The notes beneath the pieces are model-generated. The model searched no databases. It was given only the letters and a program-made list of their open reading frames with translations, and was not told where the DNA came from. From assembly GCA_964036045.1 (NCBI GenBank), contig OZ038381.1, positions 142,018,096-142,082,095 of the forward strand: a stretch of 64,000 bases of DNA. Direction: 5' to 3'. Positions within the stretch are counted from its first letter, which is position 1. Every line of letters starts with the position of its first letter. A program made the translations under genes and the position numbers. This DNA comes from Eutreptiella sp. 'Long Island Sound 2002' (lineage: Eukaryota; Euglenozoa; Euglenophyceae; Eutreptiales; Eutreptiaceae). This document shows positions 20,201 to 31,939 of the stretch, piece after piece.

Positions 20201-22576
20201 GCAGGGGTTCGCCTTTCCGGATGTGGGGGGTGGGGGTCTCGGCGTCGGCCAGCCCGACCGATTTGCGGGGGTGCACTAGGAGCTGGTGGGCGTCCAGGTA
20301 GGTTGTGGTGAGTTGGAGAATGGCGGGCGCTTGTTCGGTGGTCGTTGGTAGCCCTGCGTTCTCAGGGTCGCGGTGGCGGGTGGCTGTAGTGAGGAGGTTG
20401 TCATCTGCGAAGTTGATGAGGGGGGACCGTAGCGGGTATGGGGCGTACCCCGGGTATACCCGTGCTAGCTCGAATGCCAGTGGCAGGGTGACGAGGAGGT
20501 AGAGGAAGGGGCCTTCGGCGCCTCCCTGGGGGACCCCGCTGTCTGTGCCGGTCCAGGGGGTGAGGCCCGCGGCCGTGATGACGGCGTAGAGTCGGGTTTG
20601 GATGTACCCGGTCATGAAGGATAGGAATGGGAGGCCCATGGCATCCCATACCTCCGTGAGGAGCCGGTGTGGGGCGTGGGGGAACGCGCCTTGGACATCG
20701 AGGGAGGCGATGATCATCTCGTAGGGGTTCATGTCCAGTGCGGTGTCCTGGAGGAAGATGGCCTCGTGGGGGGACCTGCCGGCCATGGCCCCCTACATGC
20801 TGGCGGGCACGTGGGCGAAGACCGCTGGCGCGATGCGGCCCAGGATGAGCGTCCACACCAGCTTGACCTCGGTGGTGGCGCATACTATGGGCCGCCAGTT
20901 CCCCGGCTGCGCCGAGTCCCCCTTTTTGTAGAGGGGGTGGACCAGGTTGGCCCACTCAGGGGGGATGGGCGTGGCGCCCGTGACGATGTCCCACAGGCGG
21001 GCTGCCAGGCGGCGTTTGATGGGCAGGGTGAGACGTTGGTATGCTTCGGCCGGCAAACCGTCGACGCCGGGTACGACCCCCTTCTTCAGGCGGTCCAGGG
21101 CGCGCTGCAGTTCTGAGATGCTGAAGGGGTCGTGTTCGATGGCGCGCCGCTGTTCCCGGTTGAAGACCCTGGGCACATGCTCGCGGATGGTGTTTCTGGT
21201 GTGGGGGTCGAGCTCGGGGAGGGCGTCCCCGTGTTGCGCCTGGAAGCTGTCCAGGACTGCCTGGAGGACGGCGTCGGGGTCATTGGTGAGGCCTCCTTCG
21301 GGGGTGCGGACCGCGTGGATGGTACGGCGCCCCGTGTCCTCCAGGATGCGGCTGACGTACCGTAGGGACTTGTACGGCGTGTCGTTTCTGCCGTATCTTT
21401 CGCGTTCCTGGGCTGCTGCCGCTATGCGGTGGGCGTGCCATTCCTGGAGTTGGTGGCGGCGGGTGGTGAGGAGCGCACGGAGGTGGGCGTCCCGGTCTCG
21501 TGCCTCCGGTGTGCTGGGGCGTAGCAGGGTGGCGAGTTCCCCTTTCGTGGTCCAGATGTCATGGACGAGTTGCTGGAGGGTGAGGTCCGGTGGTGCTCCC
21601 GTGTGGTTGGTGTCACGCTCCATGCCGCATGCTTGTGCCGCCCGGCGCATGGCGGTGGTGAGTGTCGGTGCACCCGGGCGGCGTAGGATGGCGTGTAGGG
21701 CCCTGTTATACCTGTGCCAGGCGCCGTGGTCGTCCTCGGCCGGGAACTGCAGTGTGGGTGGGAGGGTGTCGTCTGGCAGGGTGGCTGCGGGTGGGGGTAG
21801 GTCGGGGATGATGAGGTCGATGTAGAGGGGCCGGTGGCCCGTGCCTGTGGGCGGGAGGTCCCCGTAGGCTGCTTCGTGGACGCGCACCGTGGTTGGGTCC
21901 CCGTAGCACGTGTCGATGCGGGATGGGTGGGTGCCGGCTTGGTGGGGGTAATGGGAGGGTGTGCCGGTGAGCCCTGCCGTGAGGTCGGTGAGGCCCAGCT
22001 GGTGCATGGCGTCCCGGACAGCTATGTCGGTGGCTGTGGGTGGGCCGGTGCGGTCGTCGTCGGTGGGAGCGGCGTTTAGGTCGCCTATGATGATGGTGGG
22101 TGCCAGGAGGGAGAGTCGGCGGTACGCCAGGCTCAGGGTGTCCAGGAAGTCCTTGGTCTCCTCCCCGAACGGGACGTGCGTGAGCAGCACGTTTAGCTGC
22201 CATCCGGGCCCCACGCACTCGTACGCCCCGAGGCGACCATCCACTCCGAGGTCGGGGTGGGCATGTACAGTGACCGATGTCTTGTGGTAGAGGGGTACCC
22301 CCCGTTCCCAGTGGGCGTGATATTTGTTCCCCTCTGGGTCCAGGATTGGTGCTGGTTCGGGTTGGTCTGCTTTGCGGAGGGCTTGCTCCAGGAACCCAAG
22401 AGGAGGTCTGCGCCTTGGGGGTGCGGCCCGGGCATGGCTTGCAGTGTGGCGGCCTTGGTGGGGTCGTAGGTGACCGCGGGCTCGTTGAGGATGTTGATGC
22501 GGGCGTGGGCTTCCGCAGGCGCCGGTTTCTGGGGACCGGTAGCTGGGGGGGCGGGCCGTGTCCGGCCCTGGCCCCG
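17250..22576 (-). pseudogene. LINE-B ORF2: endonuclease, reverse transcriptase, RNase H, C-terminal zinc motif
   Basis: About 1,775 codons. Endonuclease: ARINILNEPAV near 22,490, IIIGDLNAAP (22,070-22,100), SRIDTCYGDP (21,900-21,925), TGHRPLYIDL (21,815-21,845; catalytic His kept). RT: DRLKKGVVPGVDGLPAEA, NWRPIV (fingers), SLDVQGAFPHAPH (catalytic Asp, about 20,680-20,715), GVPQGGAEGPF, and FADDN as the YxDD box (20,400-20,418). RNase H: IIYFTDASGT (18,460-18,485), ASSHGELRTM and a final NGRADTQAKH (about 18,060). C-terminal CCHC-like motif KCICSRAEEETWDHFKACS (about 17,590-17,650). Breaks: a one-base frame change near 22,405 in a G-run, and an amber stop at 20,793-20,795 inside the RT, where the frame simply continues. 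All RT and RNase H catalytic residues that I can check are present. Stop TGA at 17,250. Confidence 0.85.
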
Positions 22577-25500
22577 TCAGGCGTTGAGGAGGTCGATGAC
22601 GCCCTGAGCTGTGGGTGCCCTGCGGTTCCGCTTCTGGGGTTGGGGTAGGGCCCATGCATTGTGGACTTCGCCCGTGTACTCGGTGCCGGTGAGGTGCTCC
22701 GTGTCGGGGGTGCACAGCTGCATGGGGACCATCTCACGACCGGCTTGGTCTCGCCAGAGTTCGATGGTGCGCCCCAGCTTCTTGTCGTTGGGGGTGGCCG
22801 GGTCCCACTTGACGTTGATCTTGAACCCCTGGTGGTCCCCGGTGACGCGGTACCGGTGCTTGACCTCCCCTGCGGCCCATATCCACTTGGAGGGGCCCGC
22901 GGCCGTGGGGTACTCGAAGGGCAGCTGCACCCGGGTGTTGATGGCGTATTCGGGATACAGGGCAGCGGCTTCCTCTTTGGTCCAGCTCTTCGGCTTGGCC
23001 CTTGGCTTTGGCGCGGGTTTGGCCTGTGTGGAGGCCTTGCGCTTTTGCGCACCTTGGCGGCGTCAGGCAGCGGGTTGTCCCCGTTGGGGAGGTGCGCCCT
23101 GGGGCCGCTGTACGGGTGCGTGGCCCGCTGCAAACACGGGGTGTTCGCGTGCGGCTGGGACGTCGGGCTTGGACGTGGGGACGGGGTCCGCCAGTTGGAA
23201 CACTTGCTTGGTCATGAGGCCAAGCACTTCCTCGGCCTCCTGCAGGGCGTCGGGCGGGTCCGTGGGCCAGGTGAGGAGCCGGTGCCCGGTGCCTGCCCCG
23301 TGGCGGCGCATGTGGGCCGTGTAGCGGGTGGCGTGGCGTGTCCACGCTGGGGTGCGTTCCGGGGGGAGGGGGCCTTCTGGCGCCCCCTGCGCCCAGTAGA
23401 GGGCGTAGTGCAGCGCTTCCCAGGCTGCCTCTGGGGCGTGGGGGATGCGTGCGGCGAGTCGCAAGCGGTCTCCTCCGCGTGGTGGGGGCGGGACTTCGCC
23501 GTCGGGGGCGTGTGCCGTTGCCCGTCTGACCTTGCCGTGGTCGTCCCATTCCACCGTCCACCAGGTGTCCCGGTGTTTGAGGATGTGGACCTCCGTGGTG
23601 GCCGGGGGGGCGTCCATGGCGTCCCAGCTGACGAGCTGGATGGGGCGGACCGCAGGGTGGGTCTTCGGGGGTGCTCGCATGTTGAGGATTTGGTGGATGT
23701 CCTCGGCGGTGGGGCCCGTGTCGGGGGCGTCCTGCGCTGCTTGGGCTAGAGGTGGGGAGGGGCGGTCCTCCCAGAGGCGGGATGCGGACGCCGTGGCGTA
23801 CATGGCTGCGATCAGGACGTGTTCCGTCAGCCCTTCCACCATGAGGTGGTTTTCCCCCTCCAGGTCTCGGGGGATGGCGGCTTCCGCCTTTAGGGTGAGG
23901 AGTGCGATGGCGCGTTTGGGTCCAGGTGTGGCGTGTGTCGGCTCATCTGGCGGGCGTCCGTCGGATGGGGTGTGGGGGGGGCGCTTCTGGAAGGCAGATG
24001 GTCCCACCGCCAGGTGCTCGACAAGGTGTAGTGGTATGGCGTGGTGGCGGTCCGCCGCGGGCAGGAGGTAGGGGTGTGGGTCTCCGGGCACCGTGCCGAG
24101 GAATATGCCCCCCCTGTAGGTAGGGGTGGGCAGGGGTTGCTGCAGAGCGCCTGCGCATGGTAGCGCGCACCGAGGGTTGCAGTGGGTGCATGGGGCTGTT
24201 ATGGGGTGCGGTACCGCGTACACGGTGAAGGGCCCTACCGCTCGCTGGATGTGGCGGGGGATGATGTTGCGGAGGTCCGCCACCCGTGCCGTGCGGCCTT
24301 CGCCATAGTATATCCAGAGCGTGTCCTCCAGTGCCATTTTGGGGCGTAGTTTGCGAGCCAGTAGGTTCAAGGTGCTTTTGTGGGTGGCCTCGGTGATGGT
24401 GCCGGGCCCAGCGTTAATGCGTGGGAGCAGGTGGCTTTGGTGTTGTGCTGCGGCCCGTCTGCGGGCGGTGTGGAGGGCGGTGCTGTCGGCGGGAGGGGGC
24501 GCGTGGTGGGTGGGCCTTTTGCGTGGGGTCGGGGCGACGTGTAGGGGGTGCTTCCATGCCGGGCGTGGGTGGTGTTGCGGTGGCTGGAGGCCAGGGTAGG
24601 TGGTGAAGGTGTATACGGTGATGGGGGAGCGCTCATGCGTGGCCTGGAGGTAGTAGTGGTCGCGACCCGTGTTGTGGGTGACGATGACGTTGGGCGTTGG
24701 TATGTCGTAGTGGAGCGCGGTATTGGGGAGTTGTTTGGTGATGCGTGCCGTCGCGTCCCCTGTTTTGGGGGCGGTGTCGTGGGGCACGAGGATGTGGACT
24801 GCCCACGCATCGTGGGCGGGGAGGTCGAGGTCCGGTAGGGTGGGATGAATGGGGCGTCCCCGGAAGTGTGCGAAAGCTGGGTTGTGGCGTGCCGCCGTTT
24901 CCTTGATGATGGACGGTGCCCATTGGGGTGGCGCCCCAACTTGCTGGGCCATGGCGGCGACGGCGCGGGCGATCGCCGTGAGGTCTGGGCCGATGCCAGG
25001 CTGGTCTGCCGGTGGCTGCAGGCCCCCTTCTGGTGCGGGGTGGTGCCACCATAGGGTGTAGCCCTTTTGTGTGTTATCGTGGGGGGTGTGCACGAGGCCT
25101 TGGTGGTTGGAGATGGCGGTCTTGAGGGCTTCCGCTGCCTCGCGGTGGAGGCTGCGCGTGTAGGCCCAGACTCCGGTGGGGGGGGCCGCCCCGGTGTGGG
25201 ATTCGGCCGTGGTGGGGGCCGGTTCGAGGGTGTGAAAGGGTTGTGGAGCATCTGTAGGGACAAAGGGCGGAGGAGGCGGTGTGGCAGGGGAGGTAGGTGT
25301 GTGTCGTGGAAAGGTGGAGGCTCGGTCATTCCAAAGGATCATGGCACCCGTCAACGGTTTGAAGACAATCAGGTGTGCTTCGGAGTGAAAGTCCCATGCG
25401 AGCGTGCCTTCATGTGATCTAGCCCCTTGGCGGGGCCTCCCGGATATCTCCAGGGGCAAGAAAACAGACACTTCATTTCTGGGACAGGCACCCAAAAGCG

Positions 25501-27077
25501 TGATAGTATTTCCCATATTTGGCCTCGACAGGACATTTTGCCTAAGGTCGTGGAGGAGAGTGTTGGGGTGCCGATTGAGGTACGCCCTGGATGGCTGCAC
25601 TTTGTACAGGACCGGTGATTCCAATAGGGACAAGTTAATTGCAAAGAGGTTCTCTTGTTTCCAGAAATCGCTGTGGATGATGTGATCGCGTAATTTATGG
25701 GCAAATGGGGTCGGGAGCAGCAAATCAAACCAGTAGTACTCTTCGGAAAATGTTTCAAGTCGGGTGAGTTTGCCCATCGGAATAACAGCGGTCCGTGAAT
25801 TCAACCTTACATCTTCGGGGACCTTGCACAAGACTTGGTTTACCCACTCCTTAAATTTCGTAAGGTTACCTTCGGTTTTACGATGGTTGGCTTCTTGAGG
25901 GCGTGTCAGCGCGGTGCGTGTCCAAGAAGGGTGTAACAGGTTACGGTGGACTTCAATTGTCGTGATGCGTGTAGCTTGTGCATAGGGAGTGTCGGATTTA
26001 ATTTCTTTGAGTGCCCATTCCTTGTGGTGCTGTGAGTCATGGGATGTGATGTGGAGAATAACGTGCGGCTCTAGATTTTTTGGTTTGGACTGAAGAGGCA
26101 CCGAGCCACTATTACGGGTTGCAATAGACACTTCGGAGCCATGCATGACGTAAACGCCTTTTATCCATGGGATGAGCGGGAGCACAGGTGGTAGAAGGTA
26201 TTCGAGAAAACAAGTTTAAACCGACTGTCTTCATGGGGAGCGCGAAGAATGAACCCACCTTCAACTACCCGACCTTGGTTGGCGAAGTCGGCGAAGCATT
26301 CCGCGATGGATGAGGCCCATTCACTCTTGGTGTGTCGGAACTTGATTTGTTTGGTGGCCCGGTAGTCTTCGTCGGATGGGAGTAGCACAAAGTTCCTTTT
26401 GGCTAAAAGGTGGGGCAGTTGGGAGAAGTTGGAATACGAGACATTGGAACTATACCGGGGGCGTGAGGAGTGTAAATCGTAGAAAAATGGATAGGCATCA
26501 TCGGCGTCCACGTCCATCGAAATGCAGATTAATTTGTCAATGACAAGCCGGTGGTATTTAGAGAGGATGGGTTTGGCGGAGTCTACTACGAGGTGGTTGT
26601 GGAGGTCGTGAATGAACATGTAGCCTTTGGTGGCTTTGGAATCCAAAAATCCGGATTGTCTTGGACAAATATGGTTAGATGCGAGGGTTCGGAGAAGAGA
26701 TTACAAGAGTCAAATCGCTCACAAACCTCAGATGTGTCGGTGCTCTCATGGGAGGGTGTTACCTTGGGTTCCGGAGTCGGGGTTAGACCATCGTCATCGG
26801 CCATGACGTCATCGTCGGGTTCGGAACGTGCATCACTAGTGTCGGCGTTGATGACGGATGGGAGTCCAGGCAGGGCCTGAGGTTCGGAAGTAGCCGATGA
26901 AAGCGTGTTCTGTGGCGAAGCAGAATCGAATATGGGTGATGAGAGAGGCGGTGAGTTTCTACGGGCGGTTATGCCTTCTTGGTGTCGGGAGTCTTTTGCA
27001 CCCGTGTTCAATTGGAGATTTTTTTCCTTGATGTCAGCCGTAAGAGAATGCTTCTCTTTTGTGGGTACACGCTCCAT
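22577..27077 (-). pseudogene. LINE-B ORF1: very long ORF (~1,500 codons), unknown domains, with three breaks
   Basis: 5' ORF of LINE-B. A plausible ATG is at 27,077, but the frame is open to 27,326. Frame changes occur at about 26,640 (in a T-run) and 26,190; a TGA lies at 23,063-23,065. Between them a 1,040-codon frame is open (26,185-23,063). The 5' third is AT-richer and has an acidic stretch (EPDDDVMADDDGL). The middle is Pro-rich. A Cys cluster (CTHCNPRCALPC, near 24,170) may bind metal. The last ~160 codons after TGA 23,063 begin with a basic block and end at TGA 22,577-22,579. No RRM, CCHC knuckle or esterase motif is recognised. LINE ORF1 proteins are usually 300-600 residues, so this is unusually long. 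Both internal TGAs could be C-to-T changes of CGA. Confidence 0.6.
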
Positions 27078-27423
27078 TGTGACGTGGAGAACATAGCAAG
27101 GAGAGAGAATGCACAATGTGAAGTGAACGTCTTCGGTGTTTGTTTGAGTTCCACGCGAGTTGGACGTCAAGAAATTAGCCAAAAAGAGCAGCTCATGAGT
27201 TGAGGCTCCAAGGGTCTGGCGTGAACTAATCAGAGAAGGCGTTTGAATTGGGAGAGAGATGTGAAGCGTGAATTGTTGATAATCGGGCAACTGCCCAAAC
27301 ACTGAACTTGGATGTGCGGTAGTCAACAGGGTTCTGCTGATCGGTAGATCAGAGTGATGGGAATTATGTAGCAGGACAGAGGGTCAATTTCGGCATTGCC
27401 TGTTAACTACGATGTTCACAGGC

Positions 27424-27425
27424 AT

Positions 27426-27486
<61 letters not shown>

Positions 27487-27488
27487 TT
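27424..27488. repeat. (TA)n microsatellite
   Basis: About 65 bp of TA/AT dinucleotides interrupted once by a C (at 27,460), at the junction between LINE-B and the unassigned region. Confidence 0.95.
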
Positions 27489-29690
27489 ACTACACCCCAG
27501 GCAACAACAAACAACAACACGTCTCGATGTCATTTCAGCCACTGCCCCGTCCAAACGCTTCAGATCTTTTGCTCATGTCACAGTCTTCAAGTGTAGGTGA
27601 TTGAGAGTTTTTGAACGACTCCACCACCATGGCATAGTCATAGTTGAGGGTTGGTAGCATACCTTTGTTGCCATTGCTGTGCTTGCTCAGGAACAACCAA
27701 TACTCATAGGCCTCACGATATTCCTCAGTAACCGGGCCCGGCCGTCTCTCAGGGGGAATCCGGTCCTCGACCGGGAAGGCAGAAACCGCCAGATACCTGT
27801 AGGCCGTCCCCCCCTTGGTCCTGTGTTTGGAGGGGGAAGTGTCCCCCACACAGGAAATCGGCGATTTGGCCTTGAGATTGAAGTGTTTGCCGAGGGCCGT
27901 GTAGAAGACAGTATTGCATGCATTCAGTTGCAGAACGAACGCAAAGAGCCGCTCCTAAAGGCACTTGAACATGTTCGGCACTACGTAGCTCTACACGCGG
28001 TGCACTACGCAGTATTTGGCGAGAATTCGCTGTAACCGTGTCTGGATCACCGTGGCACCCGAAGTTCTCTCGTGGATTTTATCTGCGTCTACCACGGAAC
28101 AGACGATGGGGGCGACAGGGGCCTCAACAGCAGCAGCAGCAGACAATGGGGGAAGACAGGTGACGAACGACTCTACAAGGTGCAGTCAAACGGATGCACT
28201 GACAGTAACAAAGCTATGCACAATGAACGTAGGTGCGAGGGTGCTTCACCAGCGGAGCTTTATTACGCCGGGTGTAAGGGTGCCAGTTGTTGCAGGGTTG
28301 TGTCCCGGGCAGGAGGCTGCCAGCAATCAGGGGGCTTGTGCGGCACGCTTTCGTTGGGGCCCAGGTGGGTGCAACGCCCCGCGCTGCATCTGCGTTAGTG
28401 TGAGGTTCCCATCGTAGCACCGCTTAGGAAACAAGTTGCGACGCACTGTGCTCACAGGAGGTCGCACGGAGGGGTGTTGTGTGGGCGGGGGAGGGGACGG
28501 GGCGTGGGGCAGCCGCAAGAGGGAGCAAGGAGGTCTGTCTGTGGGCCAACACCTCAGGCAACGTGGTCTGGCCATAGGGCAAGGGGGGCAAGCTGGTGGA
28601 AGCTGGCAGAAGACTGGTGGGGAGGAACTTTGGGAGTTGTGTCGCCGAAGCTATGACCCTCGTGCGCTCTAGCGAGCGGGACAAGAAGTGGGATCGATTT
28701 ACCCTTTCGTGGACGTTGCCATGTTTGCACTTGGCCGCAGCGGCGCAAGGCAAACAAGTACTGTGACCTACCCATGTCGAACCTACTCTTCAGCTCGCTG
28801 AAACTAGGCAGAGGAGCTGTTCTGTCCCGGGGTTTCAGTGGATCCGTGACGGCGGCCAGTGGCGGGGTCGTGAAATTGGCGGGGACAATCTTCCTTCGGG
28901 GGCTTCTTCGCACTTTAGCGGGATGTGCTGTGACGAAGGAGATTGGTGATGCGGGGCTGAGCGGGGGTGGTGGAGGGAATGGGGGTGATTGGGGTATGGG
29001 AGGGGATGTCAGAAAGGGGGGCTGCGGGGATTGCTACTGGCTGTGGGTGCGCTCTGCGTCTGAATTCCATGGGGAGGGGGGGCAGTTCCCAAACTCCAGC
29101 AGTTCAGGGAGATCTCCCCAGCCTGCCCCCTCCTCCGAGGGTAGGGTCGGCTGGAAAATCCACGCCATGGCAGGCAAAAGAAACCTGAGGACACGCACAA
29201 AACCCACCTTCAACTACTTGCGCCTGCTGAAGACCGCATAATGACGTGGGTCAGGGGATTGGGACGATTGCAAGGGCGACATGGACCGTTTGCATGTGGC
29301 CCCATGGGTCGTGATTGATGTTCAGGAGGCTCGCAAGGTCCTGGTCTGGTGTATTCAAACTTAGGCTTGCACAACGCCCAGCCATCACCTATGATGTTAG
29401 CAGCTGTTTTTTCCCAGAATTCAAAGGCATACATTCTCGGAACCGCAACATCGAATTGTACACAGTAGTGCTGTTGGCTTTATGTGTTTTTAGAATTTTG
29501 ACAAGATTATGGTGTCGCTGAAGCTGGAGCCGCAGATAAACTGTCAACAACTGCCGCGTACGCGAGTTTCAGATTCCCGAGAGCCGTGCGCAATAGAAAA
29601 TCGCCAAAAAGCCCACTTTTTTTCGCAGTTGGAAGCAAGAAATCTAGCTATTTCCGACATGGAACAGTGAAGCAGGTCACAACCCTACCC
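27489..29690. other. No supported gene
   Basis: Mixed-composition sequence with short open frames on both strands (for example a 104-codon minus-strand frame at 27,535-27,849 containing EEYREAYEYWLFLSKHSNGN, and a 155-codon plus-strand frame at 28,774-29,241). None has recognisable motifs or a convincing start. An exon of a spliced host gene cannot be excluded, especially at 27.6-27.85 kb on the minus strand. AT content rises after 29.4 kb. Confidence 0.4.
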
Positions 29691-30012
29691 TAGCACATTA
29701 CCCTTAAGGGATAATTATGTGACCCTATATATGGGATATATATGGGATAGTGTATATTATCTTCCATTTCCTTGTTAGGAACATAGGATGTGGGATAGAT
29801 AAGGCAATCTTGGATATTTGGTAGTTATATCACTTAGTGGATGATAGGGTGGATTTCTCATATGCCCATATCAGGTATTTCATACGCTATGTGTATCATA
29901 TCTGTTTGCAGGATACTGTTTAGTCAACACTATCCTTATGCCTTCTGTGCCAAGCAATGTTGCTGCCCATGCCACTGCAACCTCTGCTCCTGACCACCCG
30001 GTCTGGTTTCAT
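29691..30012 (+). promoter_or_regulatory. Probable 5' LTR end of Gypsy-3 with TATA-rich block
   Basis: The sequence ends in TTTCA directly before a primer-binding site (30,013). A TATA-rich block (CCTATATATGGGATATATA, 29,722-29,744) lies about 200 bp upstream of the gag-like ATG at 29,938, the same order as in the Gypsy-1 LTR. The LTR start could not be fixed because no second copy lies in the window. Confidence 0.4.
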
Positions 30013-31087
30013 GGTAGCAGAGGCGAAAATGTTTCGTCTCTGTTGGGCGTTTGGCATCGCGGAAAGCGATCGGTCCGCAACATCGTGGACCAATTCCAAG
30101 TTAAAATCTCTTCCCCGGGAGGGATAACTGAGGGTGTCCAGGTCCCCACTCTCAGGACCTCCTCGCCCCTGACCCCATCGACCGGGCAGGGGCCGCAAAA
30201 ACGGGCCAAGCCCCAAGTGGGTACAAGTTCCAAGTCTCCGAAGTCCCCGAATGTTCCCATCGGGGCCCCCCATCCTCGAGGTCCAGCTGGTGCACCTTGG
30301 ATGGTCGGGGGAGAAATGGACAGCCACCCTCAGAGAGAGCTGAGAGGACCACAATTGCCTACTACAGGCTCGGGAACCGTTATTAGCGCCGCGAATTGGG
30401 CAATAACCGAATCATCTACTAGGGTGATCGAGCGTACGAACGATGCACCATCGCGCACTGCCCATTTGGGTACGATGGCTTCGCCAATGGGCCCCTTCGT
30501 GGTCGACTCTGGCACTCGTCTGTTGCTAGGGGTGTTGCCAGAACCTCTGGTCAGAAAGAACCTGTTTGCGGCAGGGCCGGTCAGCCCTATTGTGACCAAC
30601 TCGACACCAAGAACCGTCGAGTCAACTCCCTCACACCCCATCCCAGGGCCATCTGGGTCCGGCTCATGAGGCCGTGGCCCTGATCCAGCAGGCCCTGTCG
30701 GGGACTATGCAGAACTCCACTATGGTGGAACCGTCGCCAACTCCAATGAGTGGATCGCGGCGACTTTCCTCCTTGGTGGAGGAGTCTCCCTCCTTGGGAG
30801 CGTATCCCAATCCCCCGGGCGGATCCAGGCTAAATCCTACGATCATCGAGGAATCCCCCACGCAAATTGAGGAGGATGAGTGTGACCAGTGGTTCCCCCT
30901 GGCGTCGGGACAGGGTAAAGACGACCAGGAGGAGGAGATTGGAGTGCTGGAATGTCATGAACACCATCATTCCCCTATTTCCGTTGCCACGTCGCCTGCA
31001 CCGCCTGACCCTATGTCAGGGACCAGAGATCGCCCCATGCTTGTGGAAGAATCCGGGGCGCCCTACTACATGAGGTTTGAGGTTTGA
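29938..31087 (+). pseudogene. Gypsy-3 gag-like leader with PMSG repeats
   Basis: ATG at 29,938 lies in the presumed LTR. The frame crosses the primer-binding site as FHGSRG, exactly as in Gypsy-1, and runs 243 codons to TGA 30,669. The +1 frame then continues from about 30,640 to 31,087 with a repeated peptide: PMSGSRRLSSLVEESP, RLNPTIIEESP, PMSGTRDRPMLVEES. The same repeat recurs at 50.97-51.10 kb. No capsid, protease or RT follows; the sequence passes into low-adenine spacer at 31.09 kb. Read as the truncated 5' end of an LTR element; the function of the repeat protein is unknown. Confidence 0.45.
30013..30025 (+). promoter_or_regulatory. Primer-binding site, Gypsy-3
   Basis: TGGTAGCAGAGGC, identical to the Gypsy-1 site and complementary over 12 bases to an initiator tRNA-Met ending CCTCTGCTACCA (tRNA end recalled, not checked). 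It immediately follows the terminal CA of the presumed LTR. Confidence 0.55.
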
Positions 31088-31090
31088 GGT

Positions 31091-31939
31091 TTGATTTTGA
31101 GGGCACTATACGCCTTTCGGTCCCGGAGGGCCACCTGGTCGGGCCAGGTGATATCCTCCCCACCGGCACCTAGTAGGGAGCCCATCATGACACACCTCCT
31201 GTCTGGTGGCGGAGTTCCCCGGGTTCACGGGGAGCGGAGCCCTGTCCCTCCCCGGCTTCCCCATTTCGCCACTCCCCGGTCAGTGCGTCGCTTAGCAGCC
31301 GTAGCTGCAGGCCCTTACCCACCGCGTCGCCTCCCTGATGCGTGGTCACCCGGGGCGCCGGCGCTGCCGGGCCCGTGCTACTGCCTTGTCGCCAGTGGGA
31401 CCCCCGTGGGCTGGCGCGGAGGGTGCCTAGCCTTGGGGCTGGTGCGTGGCGCGGTGCGCCACTACTACCTTGGCGGGTGCAGTGCCCTGGTCATGTGTGC
31501 GCGGCGCTCGCGGCTGGTTCAGGGGGGTTGGGGCCAGTGCCGGGTGTTATGTCTTCCCGGTTTCCCCCTTCCCGCCCCGCGTTTCCTGCGCTGTGTGTGG
31601 CAGGCCGTCCCGTCTGGGTGTCCCTTATCCTCGCTCGCTGGTACGCCATTCCATGCGGTCTGTGCGTTCCGCGGGCTCCGTCCGGTTGCCCTTCTGGTCT
31701 TCCCCGCGTGTCCTTTGTGTGTGTGTGTGTGCTCGCGCTCTTGCGGCGTCCGCGCCCCCCCCCCTCCCTCCCCTGGTTAGTGTGGTGCGCGGACCTCGCG
31801 CGGTCCTGGTGCTGGGCGCTGTTAGGGCCGTTCCACGCGGTTCGTGCCGCTCCGCGTGTCCTGCCTCGGTCCCGTGCCCCGTTTGCCTTGCCTGGGGGGG
31901 GGGGCGGCCCGGTTCCATTTCCTCCTACCTGGCTCGGGG
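31091..31939. other. Low-adenine GC/T-rich spacer, no gene
   Basis: Plus strand is dominated by G, C and T. Long frames are open in several phases only because stop codons are rare in this composition; translations are Cys/Val/Leu/Pro-rich without motifs. It leads into the 207-bp satellite. Confidence 0.6.

Larger units (their letters stand above)
11043..27330 (-). mobile_element. LINE-B: giant (~16 kb) four-ORF non-LTR retrotransposon
   Basis: Minus strand, right to left: ORF1, ORF2 (EN-RT-RNH), ORF3, ORF4, 3' UTR, poly(A). All ORFs share one strand with short spacing (ORF1/ORF2 in frame across a UGA, ORF2/ORF3 overlapping as ATGA, ORF3/ORF4 120 bp), and no other element boundary is visible, so I treat them as one element. 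Few breaks (about three frame changes in ORF1/ORF2, two in ORF3, two or three nonsense codons) imply a fairly young copy. The 5' end is placed where the ORF1 frame begins; a target-site duplication was not found. Confidence 0.65.

Noticed and set aside
20793-23065. Variant genetic code (UAG/UGA as sense) in the host
   Set aside because: TGA, TAG and TAA all terminate other frames in the window at expected places, and the in-frame stops fit mutation or readthrough.
27535-27849. Host protein-coding exon on the minus strand
   Set aside because: Composition is protein-like, but no domain, splice-supported neighbour or start can be shown; left as unassigned.
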